Origin: Nostoc sp. B(2019)
Lineage (GTDB): Bacteria > Cyanobacteriota > Cyanobacteriia > Cyanobacteriales > Nostocaceae
Assembly (NCBI RefSeq): GCF_010091925.1
Contig: NZ_WVID01000014.1
Coordinates: forward strand, 124,001-188,000
Length of the DNA: 64,000 nucleotides
Direction of reading: 5' to 3'
Part shown: in pieces, positions 1 through 8,817 of the stretch
How positions within the stretch are numbered: position 1 is the stretch's first letter
Layout of the letters: every line of letters begins with the position of its first letter
Position numbers and translations under genes: made by a program
The notes under the pieces: generated by a model
The model's database searches: none
Told to the model about the DNA's origin: nothing
What the model saw: the letters and a program-made list of their open reading frames with translations, nothing else

Positions 1-2
1 AC

Positions 3-197
3 GGGCCCCAGCGACCAGAAAGTCGTGAGGACGATGTTGCTCCTACCAGACCAAAAAGGCGTCGTCCGCCAACTGACTCGTCTCCTCGAAGAGTGCGCGA
101 AGATGATGAGGCCATACCAACTGAATATGTACCCTACAACCCGATTGAAAAGCCAAATGAGGAGCCAGATAATTCAACCGATTTTGATGATGTCTAA
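3..197 (+). CDS. C-terminal fragment of unidentified protein (possibly Ycf66-like)
   Basis: Frame 3 is open from the window edge to a TAA at 195-197 and gives a 64-residue tail; the start lies outside the window. The tail begins with an Arg/Pro-rich stretch (RPKRRRPP), then becomes acidic and ends in DFDDV. This low-complexity, disordered tail resembles what I remember of cyanobacterial Ycf66-family proteins (membrane N-terminus, charged C-terminus), but no conserved domain lies inside the window, so the family name is only a guess. The two other forward frames are less convincing: frame 2 stops early, and frame 1 shows no plausible composition. The following lipoprotein gene starts 47 bases later on the same strand. 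Confidence 0.5.
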   Translation, partial: GPQRPESREDDVAPTRPKRRRPPTDSSPRRVREDDEAIPTEYVPYNPIEKPNEEPDNSTDFDDV

Positions 198-244
198 AAT
201 AACCAGGGTGCAGGGAGACTAGGAGACGACGGAACAAAGTTGAG

Positions 245-802
245 GTGAAAAAATTTACGTCTACATTTTGGCTCCAAAGACCAATTCATTGGAGCCTGGT
301 TTTTAGCTTGATAAATTTACTTGTAGCTTGTAATTCTAATAATATTCCTATAGGGCCTACTTCCCTCAACAGTCGCTACACCGAGGAGCAACCTGGTTTG
401 AGTGGAAATGGGCGCTTTTTAGCGTTTGTATCTAATCGGAATGGTAATCAGCAGCTATTGGTTTACGACTTGGAGAGGCAACTGTTTATTCGCACACCCG
501 GCATAAACCGACCGGAGACAATTGCTGAAAGTCCAAGTTTGAGCTACACCGGGCGTTACATTGCTTATATTACCAGCGACCAAGGTAGACCAGTCGTGGC
601 ACTTTACGATCGCGCTACGCAACAGTCGCAAATCCTCACCCCAATCTATCGCGGCTGGGTAAGAAAACCTAATATCAGCCCAGATGGACGTTATGTTGTC
701 TTTGAAACTGCCAGCCGTGGTCAGTGGGATATTGAAGTACTAGACCGGGGGCCGAATATAGAGTTAGATATTCCTAACGGTGCAACCAGTTCGCCACCGT
801 AG
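245..802 (+). CDS. TolB-like beta-propeller lipoprotein (first copy)
   Basis: A 185-aa protein starting at GTG. It has a hydrophobic signal segment (about residues 17-29) ending in a lipobox-like LVAC, so it is probably lipidated and periplasmic. The body holds three PD40/TolB-type blades, visible as repeated 'G(R/N)(Y/F)(I/L/V)xF/Y' strands such as GNGRFLAFVSNR, TGRYIAYITS and DGRYVVFETAS. Full TolB proteins have an extra N-terminal domain and about 400 residues; this short form is a common cyanobacterial variant with no proven function. The next gene is a clear paralogue, so the pair looks like a tandem duplication. The role as a periplasmic protein-interaction propeller is inferred from the family. 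Confidence 0.8.
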   Translation: MKKFTSTFWLQRPIHWSLVFSLINLLVACNSNNIPIGPTSLNSRYTEEQPGLSGNGRFLAFVSNRNGNQQLLVYDLERQLFIRTPGINRPETIAESPSLSYTGRYIAYITSDQGRPVVALYDRATQQSQILTPIYRGWVRKPNISPDGRYVVFETASRGQWDIEVLDRGPNIELDIPNGATSSPP

Positions 803-856
803 AGGAGGAGCAAAGGGGAGTAGGGGGAGACAAGGAGAACAAGGAGGAGAATAAAT

Positions 857-903
857 TACTGACTCTTGACCTTTGACTCTGGACTTTTGACTAATGACTA
901 AAT
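857..903. repeat. Degenerate TTGACT(C)-type short tandem repeat
   Basis: The bases before the second TolB-like gene consist of imperfect repeats of the type GACTCTTGACC / TTTGACTCTGG / TTTTGACTAATGACTAA. Heptamer-like tandem repeats of this kind are frequent between Nostoc genes. They start after a purine-rich tract (about 800-850) and end at the ATG of the next gene, so they may also form its leader. Confidence 0.55.
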
Positions 904-906
904 ATT

Positions 907-1431
907 ATGAAACGCTTTATTTTTATACCTGCATTTATATGCTCAGGTTTGTTGAGTGGATGTTTTGGCTACCCTCGCCTGTTGAATTATCCCTTTGATC
1001 CAGGGGGTAGGGGTCTTAACAGTCTAGCGTCGGAATTAGAACCTCAAATTTCTAGGAGATACATTGTTTTTATTTCCAACCGACGTGGTAGTCAAGATGT
1101 TTATATGTTTGATACTGTAACTCGTAATTTGGTTGATTTGCCAGGTTTAAACTCCTTGGATACGATCGCAACTCATCCTAGTGTTTCCGAAAATGGTCGT
1201 TATATTGTGTTTGCTGCTAGTCGTCAAGGGCGATCGGCTATTTTTCTTTACGATCAGGAAACACGCCAGTCACGGAATTTGACTACTAATCTGCAAGCAG
1301 AAGTCCGCAACCCTACAATTAGCGCTGATGGTAATAGGATTGCTTTTGAATCCACTAACAATGGGCAGTGGGATATTTTAGTGTATAACCGCTCTGGACA
1401 GCCTTTGAATATACCTCAAGAACCGCGATGA
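907..1431 (+). CDS. TolB-like beta-propeller lipoprotein (second copy)
   Basis: A 174-aa protein with a signal peptide and lipobox LSGC at residues 16-19, so probably a membrane-anchored periplasmic lipoprotein. It shares order and wording of the PD40-type blades with the preceding gene: RRYIVFISNRRGSQD, NGRYIVFAASRQGRS and GNRIAFESTNNGQWDI. The matching block 'GQWDI(E/L)V' occurs near the C-terminus of both. The two genes are separated by about 100 bases of simple repeat. I infer duplication followed by divergence. Only three to four blades are present, so the protein either oligomerises to close a propeller or is an open fragment-like form. No ligand can be named. Confidence 0.8.
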   Translation: MKRFIFIPAFICSGLLSGCFGYPRLLNYPFDPGGRGLNSLASELEPQISRRYIVFISNRRGSQDVYMFDTVTRNLVDLPGLNSLDTIATHPSVSENGRYIVFAASRQGRSAIFLYDQETRQSRNLTTNLQAEVRNPTISADGNRIAFESTNNGQWDILVYNRSGQPLNIPQEPR

Positions 1432-1558
1432 AGTTGGTGATTGGGGAACAGAACACGTGGTGCTTTGTGGGGATAAGGGGCAATGGGGACTAGGCACTGG
1501 TGATTGGGGAAGAGTTTCCCAATACTAAATACCCAGCAACTAATACAATACCCAATCC

Positions 1559-2572
1559 CTAATCCCTAGTCCCCAGTTTCTCTTCTTGTTGCACAGATTC
1601 AATTAGCGATCGCACTTGTTGCGTTCCTTGGGAAGGTTCAAATGACATGGGGAATTTACCCCGGCATAACATCCTGAAACCTAAAGGTGCAAGACTAAGT
1701 AATCCTTTGAGATCTCGAAAGTAGTTACCGACAACTTGTAAACCAAACTGACGTTCATCAATCCAACCACCTTCTTTAACTAAGTCTATTAATACTTTAC
1801 GGTGGCGAATTGAGCGACTGTCGTCAGCTTGTTTATGTATGAGAATTTCTTGTTTAATTTTGGTGATTTGTTCTAGTGGTGCGACTTCCATTGGACAAAC
1901 TGAGTCGCAGTACAAACAACGAGTACAACCCCACACTCCTTTAGTGCCTTCGTTATAGCTTGCTAAGCGATTTTCAGTGTCGCTATCGCGGGAATCTGCT
2001 ACCATCCGGTAAGCTTTGGCGAGGGCGTGAGGGCCAACAAAATCTGGATTTACTTCACGGGCATTGCACTCAGAATAGCAAGCACCGCACATAATACAGT
2101 TACCAGTTTGATCAAGTTGCGATCGCTCTAGTGGTGTTTGTAAAAACTCCCTTTCTGGTACTTGTCGCGCGGCTGTACTCACATAAGGAGCTACTGCTTC
2201 TAAATTATTCCAAAAACTGCTCATATCCACGACCAAATCTTTAATCACGGGCATATTACCTAGAGGGGCCACCGTGATTTCTGGAATGGCACTTGCTTTA
2301 CTTGCTAATGATGGTATCTGTTGTAATCTAGCAAGTTCACTACCAACATTTTCCTTACAAGCTAAAGCTGAACGCCCATTGATTCGCATAGCACAGCTAC
2401 CACAAATTGTATTGCGACAATTTTTGCGAAATGCTAATGTTCCATCTTGCTCCCACTTAATCTGATTGAGACAATCTAGGATTGTATTGCTAGATTCTGC
2501 CTCTAAAAGGTAAGTTTGCACAACAGGAGAGGAATTTTCTTGTTGCCGAATGATCTTAAAAATAACTTCCAT
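1559..2572 (-). CDS. sdhB: Succinate dehydrogenase / fumarate reductase iron-sulfur subunit
   Basis: The 337-aa protein carries electrons from the flavoprotein subunit to quinone in the membrane-bound succinate dehydrogenase. I chose the ATG at 2572 (MEVIFKIIRQQ) over an upstream in-frame start because SdhB proteins begin at this conserved beta strand. The plant-type [2Fe-2S] ligands are seen in CRNTICGSC plus a later C (ALAC). The second cluster motif is CIMCGACYSEC. The third is CTRCLYCDSVCP, a full CxxCxxCxxxCP set, whereas classical SdhB has one Cys fewer there and binds [3Fe-4S]; this looks like the non-classical type with two [4Fe-4S] clusters. Flavoprotein and anchor genes are not adjacent, which is usual in cyanobacteria. 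Confidence 0.93.
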   Translation of the reverse strand: MEVIFKIIRQQENSSPVVQTYLLEAESSNTILDCLNQIKWEQDGTLAFRKNCRNTICGSCAMRINGRSALACKENVGSELARLQQIPSLASKASAIPEITVAPLGNMPVIKDLVVDMSSFWNNLEAVAPYVSTAARQVPEREFLQTPLERSQLDQTGNCIMCGACYSECNAREVNPDFVGPHALAKAYRMVADSRDSDTENRLASYNEGTKGVWGCTRCLYCDSVCPMEVAPLEQITKIKQEILIHKQADDSRSIRHRKVLIDLVKEGGWIDERQFGLQVVGNYFRDLKGLLSLAPLGFRMLCRGKFPMSFEPSQGTQQVRSLIESVQQEEKLGTRD

Positions 2573-4008
2573 TGCTACCAACCAAAGTCTTAAAATTTCT
2601 TCACCTGCTCTAGAGATCACGAGTAAAGGCAGGTGATTGCGAAAAAATGAGTGATACTCTACTCTATGTTGCCCTTTATTCAATGCCAGGTGTTAATAGG
2701 CTGATGATGAAAAGGCTACTGATTCTAATTTAACGATAATCATTAAAATTTTAGTTGTAATAGCGCAGTAGGCAACATTTATCTCAAGCTCTACGCCCAA
2801 AAACCAAAGAGGTTATTGTGGTTTCGCATTTAATTTACTTGTTTGGGAGTGTATGGAAGAGAAACTTCATCTGTAGTCAGACTTGTCTTCATCCCCAAAC
2901 TAGCGAAAATATTTAAATTAAATACATACATATTAGGTTATCACTGCATCTTGATGTCAACTTGAGTTTAGCAGCCCTGGCAGAAAAAATCTCTTAAGCT
3001 GTGGCGAATCAGGAATTTTTTGGTTATATAGAAGTGTTAAAGCGGATATTAACATCTAGTGGTGGCAATAAAGCACTAGGCAGATATAGGAAGATTTATT
3101 CTTCCCACAGATGGACGTGCAGAATTGTCTGACTGCTTTCAAAGAAAAGTTCTTGCGCTGGGAATCCCGGATGTGTGAGACTTTTCGCTTTTTGTCTACT
3201 CTCAATCAAGAAAATCTTGGATTTAACTCATTGGACAAAACTACTCCTCTAAATTAGATGAACTTTTATAAAAGCCATACCACAATACTCACTAGGCAAT
3301 GCAGCAGGAGGAAAATCCTCACCACTTTTTCCCTTCTCAAGTCCAGGGATTTAGATAAAAGTTTACCTGCAACTTTAATTCAAAATTAAACAACAATTTT
3401 GCTATTATTAGTCCATGCTAGTATTTAATATAAAATTACGAAGTAACAAAACCAGAATCAATAGCTGCGCTTATGCGGCTACTACTGCTTTGTTTATTCG
3501 TAGTGTAGAGACAAGAAAATTCATGTCTCTGCTGGCAGAACAAAAGGGTGTATGCCCGTAGTACCCTATTCAAATACTATGCTGTCCTAAGCTTGAGAGG
3601 ACGAGTAGGGAAAAATCTACAATTTTAAGGGCAAGAAAGGCAAGCACTAAAAGTGAAAAACCTGCAATTGCTTGGGTCTACGACTTATTTGTAGTAGAAC
3701 TCACCCAATTTGTAAAGGTGGCTTCAAGTTACGCCGCTACAGTAGCGCCAAAAGAGAAAATAATTTAATTTCCGATGGCGAATGATGGTTAAAAGTGCCG
3801 TAAAATCACCGAAATAAATGTCTGTGATAACTGTGACTTCTAATCTATTGTGGGCAACCATAATAGAGGTGCTTGTGTCTCCTATCAGTAGGAATTAACC
3901 CTTCACCCTAGGGTTCCTATGAGCTCTATGCAGATGCTAAAAAGCCAAATACTGGCATGAGACGACATTGTTTATCAGTTTGGAGAGAGTAAGGAAAATT
4001 TGAGCATA
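2573..4008. other. 1.4-kb gene-poor region
   Basis: No open frame over about 45 codons in this stretch has a convincing start, composition or motif. It separates sdhB from the cyAbrB gene. Items seen: a GATAATCATTA block at 2735-2745 in the sdhB promoter side, and a small hairpin at 3507-3530 related to the GTAGAGAC palindrome family. The last part (about 3840-4000) probably holds the cyAbrB promoter and leader. Its length suggests decayed genes or a long regulated leader, but I could not recognise remnants. Confidence 0.6.
3507..3530. repeat. Short hairpin, partial GTAGAGAC-family palindrome
   Basis: Arms AGAGACA (3507-3513) and TGTCTCT (3524-3530) are perfectly complementary around a 10-base loop and are preceded by GT. 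The outer arm matches the outer arm of the palindromes at 20841, 37115 and 54945, but the inner GTTGCA part is replaced, so this is a divergent or partial member. Confidence 0.4.
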
Positions 4009-4449
4009 ATGACTGAAACTGCAACTGCGCCATTAACCGGAAAAGCACTACTTGCTAAAGTAAAAGAACTTTCCACTTTACCACGACGAGAAAGAGCCAA
4101 GCAGTGCGGCTATTACACTGTTACTAAGAATAACCAGGTTCGCGTCAATCTCACAGATTTTTATGACGCTTTACTATCGGCTAGGGGAATTCCTCTGAGT
4201 CCTGAAGCACCTAAAGATGGTCGGGGTCGTGAACCGACATATCGGGTTAGCGTTCATCAAAATGGTCAGATTGTAATTGGTGCCACCTACACCAAAGCAA
4301 TGGGATTAAAGCCTGGAGATGAGTTTGAAATTAGACTAGGATACAAGCATATTCACCTGATTCAACTCGGTGAAAGTGATAAAAAAGAAACGTCACTGGA
4401 TATAGACTCCGACGAATCAGACGAAGAAGATTTTGAAGAGGAGGAGTAA
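4009..4449 (+). CDS. AbrB-like cyanobacterial transcription regulator (cyAbrB1/CalA type)
   Basis: A 146-aa protein of the cyAbrB family, DNA-binding regulators found throughout cyanobacteria and tied to carbon/nitrogen metabolism, hydrogenase and stress genes. The family signature is clear: GKALLAKVKEL, RAKQCGYYTV, RVNLTDFYDALL, GRGREPTYRVSVHQNGQIVIG and the C-terminal AbrB-like swapped-hairpin region MGLKPGDEFEIRLGYKHIHL. CGYY and DGRGRE favour the cyAbrB1 (CalA) branch over cyAbrB2, from memory of the families. The tail from about residue 125 is strongly acidic (DSDESDEEDFEEEE). I use ATG 4009, with AAGGA at 3991-3995 upstream, rather than a TTG nine bases earlier. It stands alone behind a long leader. 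Confidence 0.88.
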   Translation: MTETATAPLTGKALLAKVKELSTLPRRERAKQCGYYTVTKNNQVRVNLTDFYDALLSARGIPLSPEAPKDGRGREPTYRVSVHQNGQIVIGATYTKAMGLKPGDEFEIRLGYKHIHLIQLGESDKKETSLDIDSDESDEEDFEEEE

Positions 4450-4465
4450 ATTTTTCTGCTGGTAG

Positions 4466-4500
4466 GGATAAGTTGAAGGTGAATGCTTGATAACTTATCC
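4466..4500 (+). terminator. Possible terminator hairpin after cyAbrB gene
   Basis: GGATAAGTT (4466-4474) pairs perfectly with AACTTATCC (4492-4500) around a 17-base loop, 17 bases after the stop codon. No U-tract follows, so it may be a 3' stabilising hairpin rather than a true intrinsic terminator. Confidence 0.35.
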
Positions 4501-4638
4501 TGACCCTTACAGGAAATAGATAGTTCTCTTTTAAAATTTTGTTTTAGTAGAAAATACGATTAGACCCCTTGCGGAATTCACAAATTTTAGTAGAGTCTTG
4601 ATTAATAACCAAGAAATCTATTTTGCAAGAAGTCTATC

Positions 4639-5502
4639 GTGTTTTTTTTACCAACGTTTTTTGAATCTTTAGTCAATACCTTACTGGCATTTATGGAAAA
4701 CGCACCAGCACTAGTTGTAGTGATGGTATTTTTCATTTTATGGGTAGGGTGTTGGTTGCCAATAGCAGTAGTTTCAGCATTTAAGCTCAATTGGCAACCC
4801 ACCAAACCTTTGCAGCCAGAGCAAAAGTTGCCGTTACTTGTGCCGCTCTACTTATTAGCCCCTCTGAGCCTTTGGGGAATTAGTTGGCTAACTAATACGT
4901 CTTTCTCAAATTACGGTGTTGCCAATATTTCAATGCTAGGTTCTTTAGTACTAGGATTTGGTTTGGGGGTACTGAGCCTAGCTATTGTGTTTAGTGGGCA
5001 ATTTGGGCTGGGTTGGTGTTCTTTTCAAAGATCGAATACTAAGTTACTACCACCCATCTTGCTACCGATTTTATTGATAGCGTTGTTAGTCGGTGGTATT
5101 GAAGAGTTGATTTTTCGTGGTTTCCTGTTTAGTGAATTAGCACAGGATTACCCAATTTGGATAGCAGCAACAATTTCTAGCTTAATTTTTGCTGTTCTAC
5201 ACCTGGTTTGGGAGCGAAGCGAAACCATACCTCAAGTTCCTGGATTATGGTTGATGGGAATGGCGTTGGTGTTAGCACGGTTTGTCGATCGCGGCAATTT
5301 GGGCTTAGCTTGGGGGTTGCATGCGGGATGGGTATGGGCGATCGCCACCATCGACACAGCAGAACTGGTTACTTACACGGCTAAAGTCTCCGAGTTGTTC
5401 ACGGGTAAGAACAAAAAACCTTTAGCAGGCTTGGCAGGAATTATTTGTTTACTAGGAACTGGCATAATTCTTTGGTTGTATTTAATTTGGTTTGGTGCAT
5501 AG
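4639..5502 (+). CDS. CPBP-family intramembrane metalloprotease (Abi/CAAX type)
   Basis: A 287-aa polytopic membrane protein with about seven hydrophobic segments. The catalytic motifs of the CPBP (CAAX protease and bacteriocin-processing) family are present: EELIFRG (EExxxR) near residue 155, FAVLHL (FxxxH) near 182, and HAGWVWA (HxxxB) near 233. In bacteria such proteins are linked to bacteriocin self-immunity, protein maturation or stress; the substrate here is unknown. The GTG at 4639 gives the longest form; an ATG at 4693 (MENAPAL) in the first membrane segment is the alternative. It lies alone between cyAbrB and a repeat-containing gap. It is 7 kb from the double-glycine peptides, so a link is only speculative. 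Confidence 0.85.
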   Translation: MFFLPTFFESLVNTLLAFMENAPALVVVMVFFILWVGCWLPIAVVSAFKLNWQPTKPLQPEQKLPLLVPLYLLAPLSLWGISWLTNTSFSNYGVANISMLGSLVLGFGLGVLSLAIVFSGQFGLGWCSFQRSNTKLLPPILLPILLIALLVGGIEELIFRGFLFSELAQDYPIWIAATISSLIFAVLHLVWERSETIPQVPGLWLMGMALVLARFVDRGNLGLAWGLHAGWVWAIATIDTAELVTYTAKVSELFTGKNKKPLAGLAGIICLLGTGIILWLYLIWFGA

Positions 5503-5890
5503 ACGCCAGGTTATGGAAGTAGATGTAAAGCAGACCTAGGCTTTGTTCGCGCAGCTATCTGCACCCTTAAGGATGATGGCGATCGTTAACCGAACTGTAT
5601 TGGTAATAGATTTAAAAACTTCAGGATGAGTCTACCGCAGAACCAAAAACAGAGAATATGAGCGTGGTAGCTAGTAATCGCCTGGCACAGCTAAAATAGT
5701 GCAAATACACTTCTTATAGTGCAAGCACCTTATCCGATAAAGACGGATGGGCGAAGTTCAGATCGCGATCTGAACTTCGGTGATTTTGAAAAAAGTCAAA
5801 GTGGCTTATCGCCTAACATCTGAACTTCTCCAATCAAAGACGCTGCGCTAAAGGTAATTTTTAATTCCACGTTCCCCGCAAGGTAGCGTA
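5503..5890. other. Intergenic gap with palindrome
   Basis: 388 bases between the convergent CPBP protease and flavoprotein genes. No coding potential was seen. It contains a 28-bp perfect palindrome at 5752-5779 (separate entry) and an extra half site TCTGAACTTC at about 5819-5828. Confidence 0.6.
5752..5779. repeat. 28-bp perfect palindrome without loop
   Basis: The left arm CGAAGTTCAGATCG (5752-5765) is followed at once by its exact reverse complement CGATCTGAACTTCG (5766-5779). There is no spacer, and the centre is GATCGCGATC. A further half site, TCTGAACTTC, sits about 40 bases downstream. It may act as a bidirectional transcription barrier between the two convergent genes, or as a two-fold protein site. 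Confidence 0.8.
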
Positions 5891-7012
5891 CTAGCCCCCA
5901 AAACCAGGAATTAAACGCTTTAAGGCGCGGCCAGCAACATCGCCATAGCGCAGTTCACCACACAAAATCTTACCCATAATCTGAGCACCGGAGGGGCGCT
6001 TGACGCCAACTTTGTAACCAATACCAGGGAAGCGATAGAATGCTCCGGCTAATTTTTGTGCCCAAGCCATCTCACTACCCCATTGTTCATTAATGGCATC
6101 GCTGTATTTTTCTAAAGCGTTGATATCACCAGAAAGAGCCTCATTAATGGCTCCAGCTGCAAGCAAACCACTAAAAATTGAAGGGCGAATGCCTTCTGCT
6201 GTCATGGGGTCAACTACGCAAGCAGCTTCCCCGGCCAAAACTGCATTTTGAGTATGCAACTTTTGATTGCCATCCCACAGGCAAATTGGATGACCATACT
6301 GCTTACTAGTTTTGAAATCTACATTAAATGATTGGGCGTACTCATCCAAAATCTTTTTGAAGTCTTGGGGTTCGCCACCGATGAAAGTACCGACACCAAT
6401 TGAATAACCATCAGCTTTCGGGAAATTCCAGATGTAGCCGTTTTTCACTAGGCCAAACTCGAAGTGAATTGTGGATTTGTCCTGCACAGCCGCAGGAACT
6501 TCTGCCTCCAAAGCTCCTGCTAAGCGGCGTTTGCGTTCTTTGAAGCCTAACCATTTTGCCATTGGGCCCTTGGCTCCATCAGCAGCGATTAAGTAGCGAC
6601 CTGTAACTGGGCCATTAGCTGTGTTAACTTGCCAATAATCGCTTTTAAACTCAATGCCAGTGACTTCCGTATTATCTTGCAGTTGGGCCCCTTGCTTCTG
6701 CGCTTGCTGCACTAGGAAATGGTCAAAAACATCTCGTCGCACCATCCAAACTGGTTCTTTAGTGGCGATTTTCGCTTCTACGGGGTCGCCCATTTTCCAA
6801 GTAAAACGCAGGGAGTCTGCTTTCAAAGAAATCGCTGGGCTAAAGTCGAAGTCAAACCATTGGGCGATCGCGGGCGATACACCACCACCACAAGGTTTAT
6901 ATCTTGGTAGGGATTCTTTTTCCAAAATTAATACTGAGCGACCCTGTTTGGCTAAATGATATGCAGCTGTTCCACCAGAGGGCCCAGCACCGATGATGAT
7001 GCAGTCGTACAT
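5891..7012 (-). CDS. Geranylgeranyl reductase family FAD-dependent oxidoreductase
   Basis: A 373-aa flavoprotein. The N-terminal dinucleotide-binding motif is IIIGAGPSGGTAAYHL, followed by the PCGGGVSP block at about residues 41-48 typical of geranylgeranyl-reductase-like proteins. The second FAD motif is in AVLAGEAACVVDPMTAEGI. The family reduces prenyl double bonds, as in chlorophyll or tocopherol side-chain synthesis (ChlP) or archaeal lipids. At 373 residues it is shorter than ChlP (about 405) and I take it for a paralogue, so I give no gene symbol. It follows pyrH-frr on the same strand, but 470 bases and a terminator hairpin separate it. ATG at 7012 is the only sensible start because the GxGxxG motif begins at once. 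Confidence 0.88.
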   Translation of the reverse strand: MYDCIIIGAGPSGGTAAYHLAKQGRSVLILEKESLPRYKPCGGGVSPAIAQWFDFDFSPAISLKADSLRFTWKMGDPVEAKIATKEPVWMVRRDVFDHFLVQQAQKQGAQLQDNTEVTGIEFKSDYWQVNTANGPVTGRYLIAADGAKGPMAKWLGFKERKRRLAGALEAEVPAAVQDKSTIHFEFGLVKNGYIWNFPKADGYSIGVGTFIGGEPQDFKKILDEYAQSFNVDFKTSKQYGHPICLWDGNQKLHTQNAVLAGEAACVVDPMTAEGIRPSIFSGLLAAGAINEALSGDINALEKYSDAINEQWGSEMAWAQKLAGAFYRFPGIGYKVGVKRPSGAQIMGKILCGELRYGDVAGRALKRLIPGFGG

Positions 7013-7482
7013 AGGGCTGAATTTTTGCTCCTGAATTTGATCTTCCAGTGTATCTCTGTACTCTACAAAGATGTATCCTGACCAGACTTTAACTGATTTT
7101 AAAATTTACTGCTAAAAATTCTATAGCATTCAGTTTTACTTAGTTAAATATTTAGCTATTTTTATAGTAAATATTTGGATGTAAAAACTCTCCTTTAATT
7201 AATTGAGATTTATTTTGACTGTATTATTAGGCTTTTTTGCTTCAAATTTGCTTTTTATTGACCTTAATTTCAATATATTCGTTGATTTCATTTTCATCAT
7301 TTATCTTATGCGATCGTTACTACAATACAATTCCTTAGTTCGACTGTTTACAAATTTTTAAGTAAATGTTTACGACTTTTTATAAATTTTTAGTAAATAT
7401 CTTCAGAAAGTATAAAGGCTGAAATACTAACTATTTCAGCCTTCATAGCTCCTACTATCCTTTGTATAGAAGTCTACACATT
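7013..7482. other. AT-rich promoter region
   Basis: 470 bases between frr and the flavoprotein gene, both on the minus strand. It is very AT-rich and without coding potential. It holds the frr terminator (7415-7443) and presumably the promoter for the flavoprotein gene. Confidence 0.6.
7415..7443 (-). terminator. Intrinsic terminator of pyrH-frr
   Basis: AAGGCTGAAAT (7415-7425) and ATTTCAGCCTT (7433-7443) form a perfect 11-bp stem with a 7-base loop, 40 bases downstream of the frr stop. Read on the minus strand it runs into a U-rich stretch (TTTATACTTTCT), as expected for an intrinsic terminator. Confidence 0.75.
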
Positions 7483-8031
7483 TTAGACAGTTGTGATGTC
7501 TTTTTCTTTTTCTGCCAGCAATTCGTCTATTCTGGCGGTGTATTTGTTTGTTAGTTTTTGCAGTTTGTCTTGCAAGTCTCGTGCTTCATCTTCAGGAACT
7601 TCAGCATTTTTTTCCTGTTTGCGAATGGCGTCTATGGCATCGCGACGGATGTTGCGAATAGCAACACGACCCTCTTCAGCATACTTAGCAGCCATTTTGA
7701 CGAATTCTTTACGGCGATCGCTTGTCAATGGCGGAATATTCAACCTAATTACAGAACCGTCGTTGCTAGGTGTTAAACCCACATCCGACATGGAAATCGC
7801 CTTTTCAACTATGTTTAAGCTGCTGCGATCGTAGGGCTGAATCAAGATTGTCGTAGCATCTGGCGTGCTAATGTTTGCCAGTGACTTCAAGGGCGTGGGC
7901 GAACCGTAGTAGTCCACCAATACTTTATCTAGTAGACTCGCATTGGCGCGACCAGTGCGAATCGTGTTAAAAGCTCGCTGAGTTGCCTCAACGGTCTTTT
8001 GCATCGTACTTTCAGCTTCAGCTAATTTCAC
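7483..8031 (-). CDS. frr: Ribosome recycling factor
   Basis: RRF splits post-termination ribosomes together with EF-G. The 182-aa product matches family length and shows the conserved [16 protein letters not shown] block, the [15 protein letters not shown] strand region and the C-terminal helix ending [12 protein letters not shown] place the start at GTG 8031 (VKLAEAES read as MKLAEAES) because GGGAGG lies at ideal distance just upstream; the longer frame would begin inside that ribosome-binding site. This start lies within the last codons of pyrH, so the two genes overlap by 14 bases and are very likely translationally coupled. The pyrH-frr order is conserved in cyanobacteria and many other bacteria. 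Confidence 0.97.
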   Translation of the reverse strand: MKLAEAESTMQKTVEATQRAFNTIRTGRANASLLDKVLVDYYGSPTPLKSLANISTPDATTILIQPYDRSSLNIVEKAISMSDVGLTPSNDGSVIRLNIPPLTSDRRKEFVKMAAKYAEEGRVAIRNIRRDAIDAIRKQEKNAEVPEDEARDLQDKLQKLTNKYTARIDELLAEKEKDITTV

Positions 8032-8746
8032 AAGAACCTCCCACAAGAGTGCCGATGGATTCTCCCATGACTGCTCGGTGGATGTTACCTCGCACCGTTA
8101 AGTCAAATACAAGAATTGGGATATTATTTTCTTTACATAAGGCAATCGCAGTACTATCCATTACCCGCAAATCTTTAGCCAAAACGTGCGCGTAGGTGAG
8201 GCTGGTGAAACGTTTGGCATCAGGATGAATATGGGGATCAGCATCGTACACACCGTCTACCTTGGTGGCTTTAAAAATCACTTCGGCATCAATTTCTGCT
8301 GCTCTTAAAGCAGCAGTGGTGTCTGTAGTAAAGAAGGGATTTCCAGATCCAGCACCAAAAATTACCACCCGTCCTTTTTCAAGATGACGGATGGCACGAC
8401 GACGTATGTACGGTTCCGCTAATTCTTGCATAGCGATCGCGGTTTGCACCCGCGTCTGTACTCCTATTCGTTCCAGCGAATCTTGCAGCGTCATGGCATT
8501 CATTACCGTGGCAATCATCCCAATGTAGTCAGCGGTTGCCCTGTCCATCCCCGCCGACGCCGCTTTGACGCCACGAAAAATATTGCCGCCGCCAACGACG
8601 ATGGCGATCTGAACGCCAGTGGCTACCACCTCTTCTACTTCTAGGGCTATTTCTTTGACCACTTCTGGATCAATGCCATAGCCCATGTTGCCCATTAAGG
8701 CTTCACCGCTCAGTTTGAGTAAAACCCGTCGGTAATTCGTTCCCAT
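8018..8746 (-). CDS. pyrH: UMP kinase
   Basis: A 242-aa hexameric-type bacterial UMP kinase of the amino-acid-kinase fold, making UDP from UMP and ATP. Diagnostic pieces are [13 protein letters not shown] at the N-terminus, [42 protein letters not shown] and the [10 protein letters not shown] loop. The ATG at 8746 (MGTNYRR) fits family alignments; an upstream in-frame start would add 13 residues not seen in the family. It is the first gene of the pyrH-frr pair. Confidence 0.97.
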   Translation of the reverse strand: MGTNYRRVLLKLSGEALMGNMGYGIDPEVVKEIALEVEEVVATGVQIAIVVGGGNIFRGVKAASAGMDRATADYIGMIATVMNAMTLQDSLERIGVQTRVQTAIAMQELAEPYIRRRAIRHLEKGRVVIFGAGSGNPFFTTDTTAALRAAEIDAEVIFKATKVDGVYDADPHIHPDAKRFTSLTYAHVLAKDLRVMDSTAIALCKENNIPILVFDLTVRGNIHRAVMGESIGTLVGGSCEIS

Positions 8747-8817
8747 GAAGTTACGCTTTATCAAAAAAGTTGCAATTGCCTCCAATTTAAGATAGCAGTT
8801 ACGGGGACTATCTATGT

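Noticed and set aside
2998-3135. 44-codon GTG frame (VANQEFFGYIEVL...) in the 1.4-kb gap
   Set aside because: Short, no ribosome-binding site, no relatives recognised.
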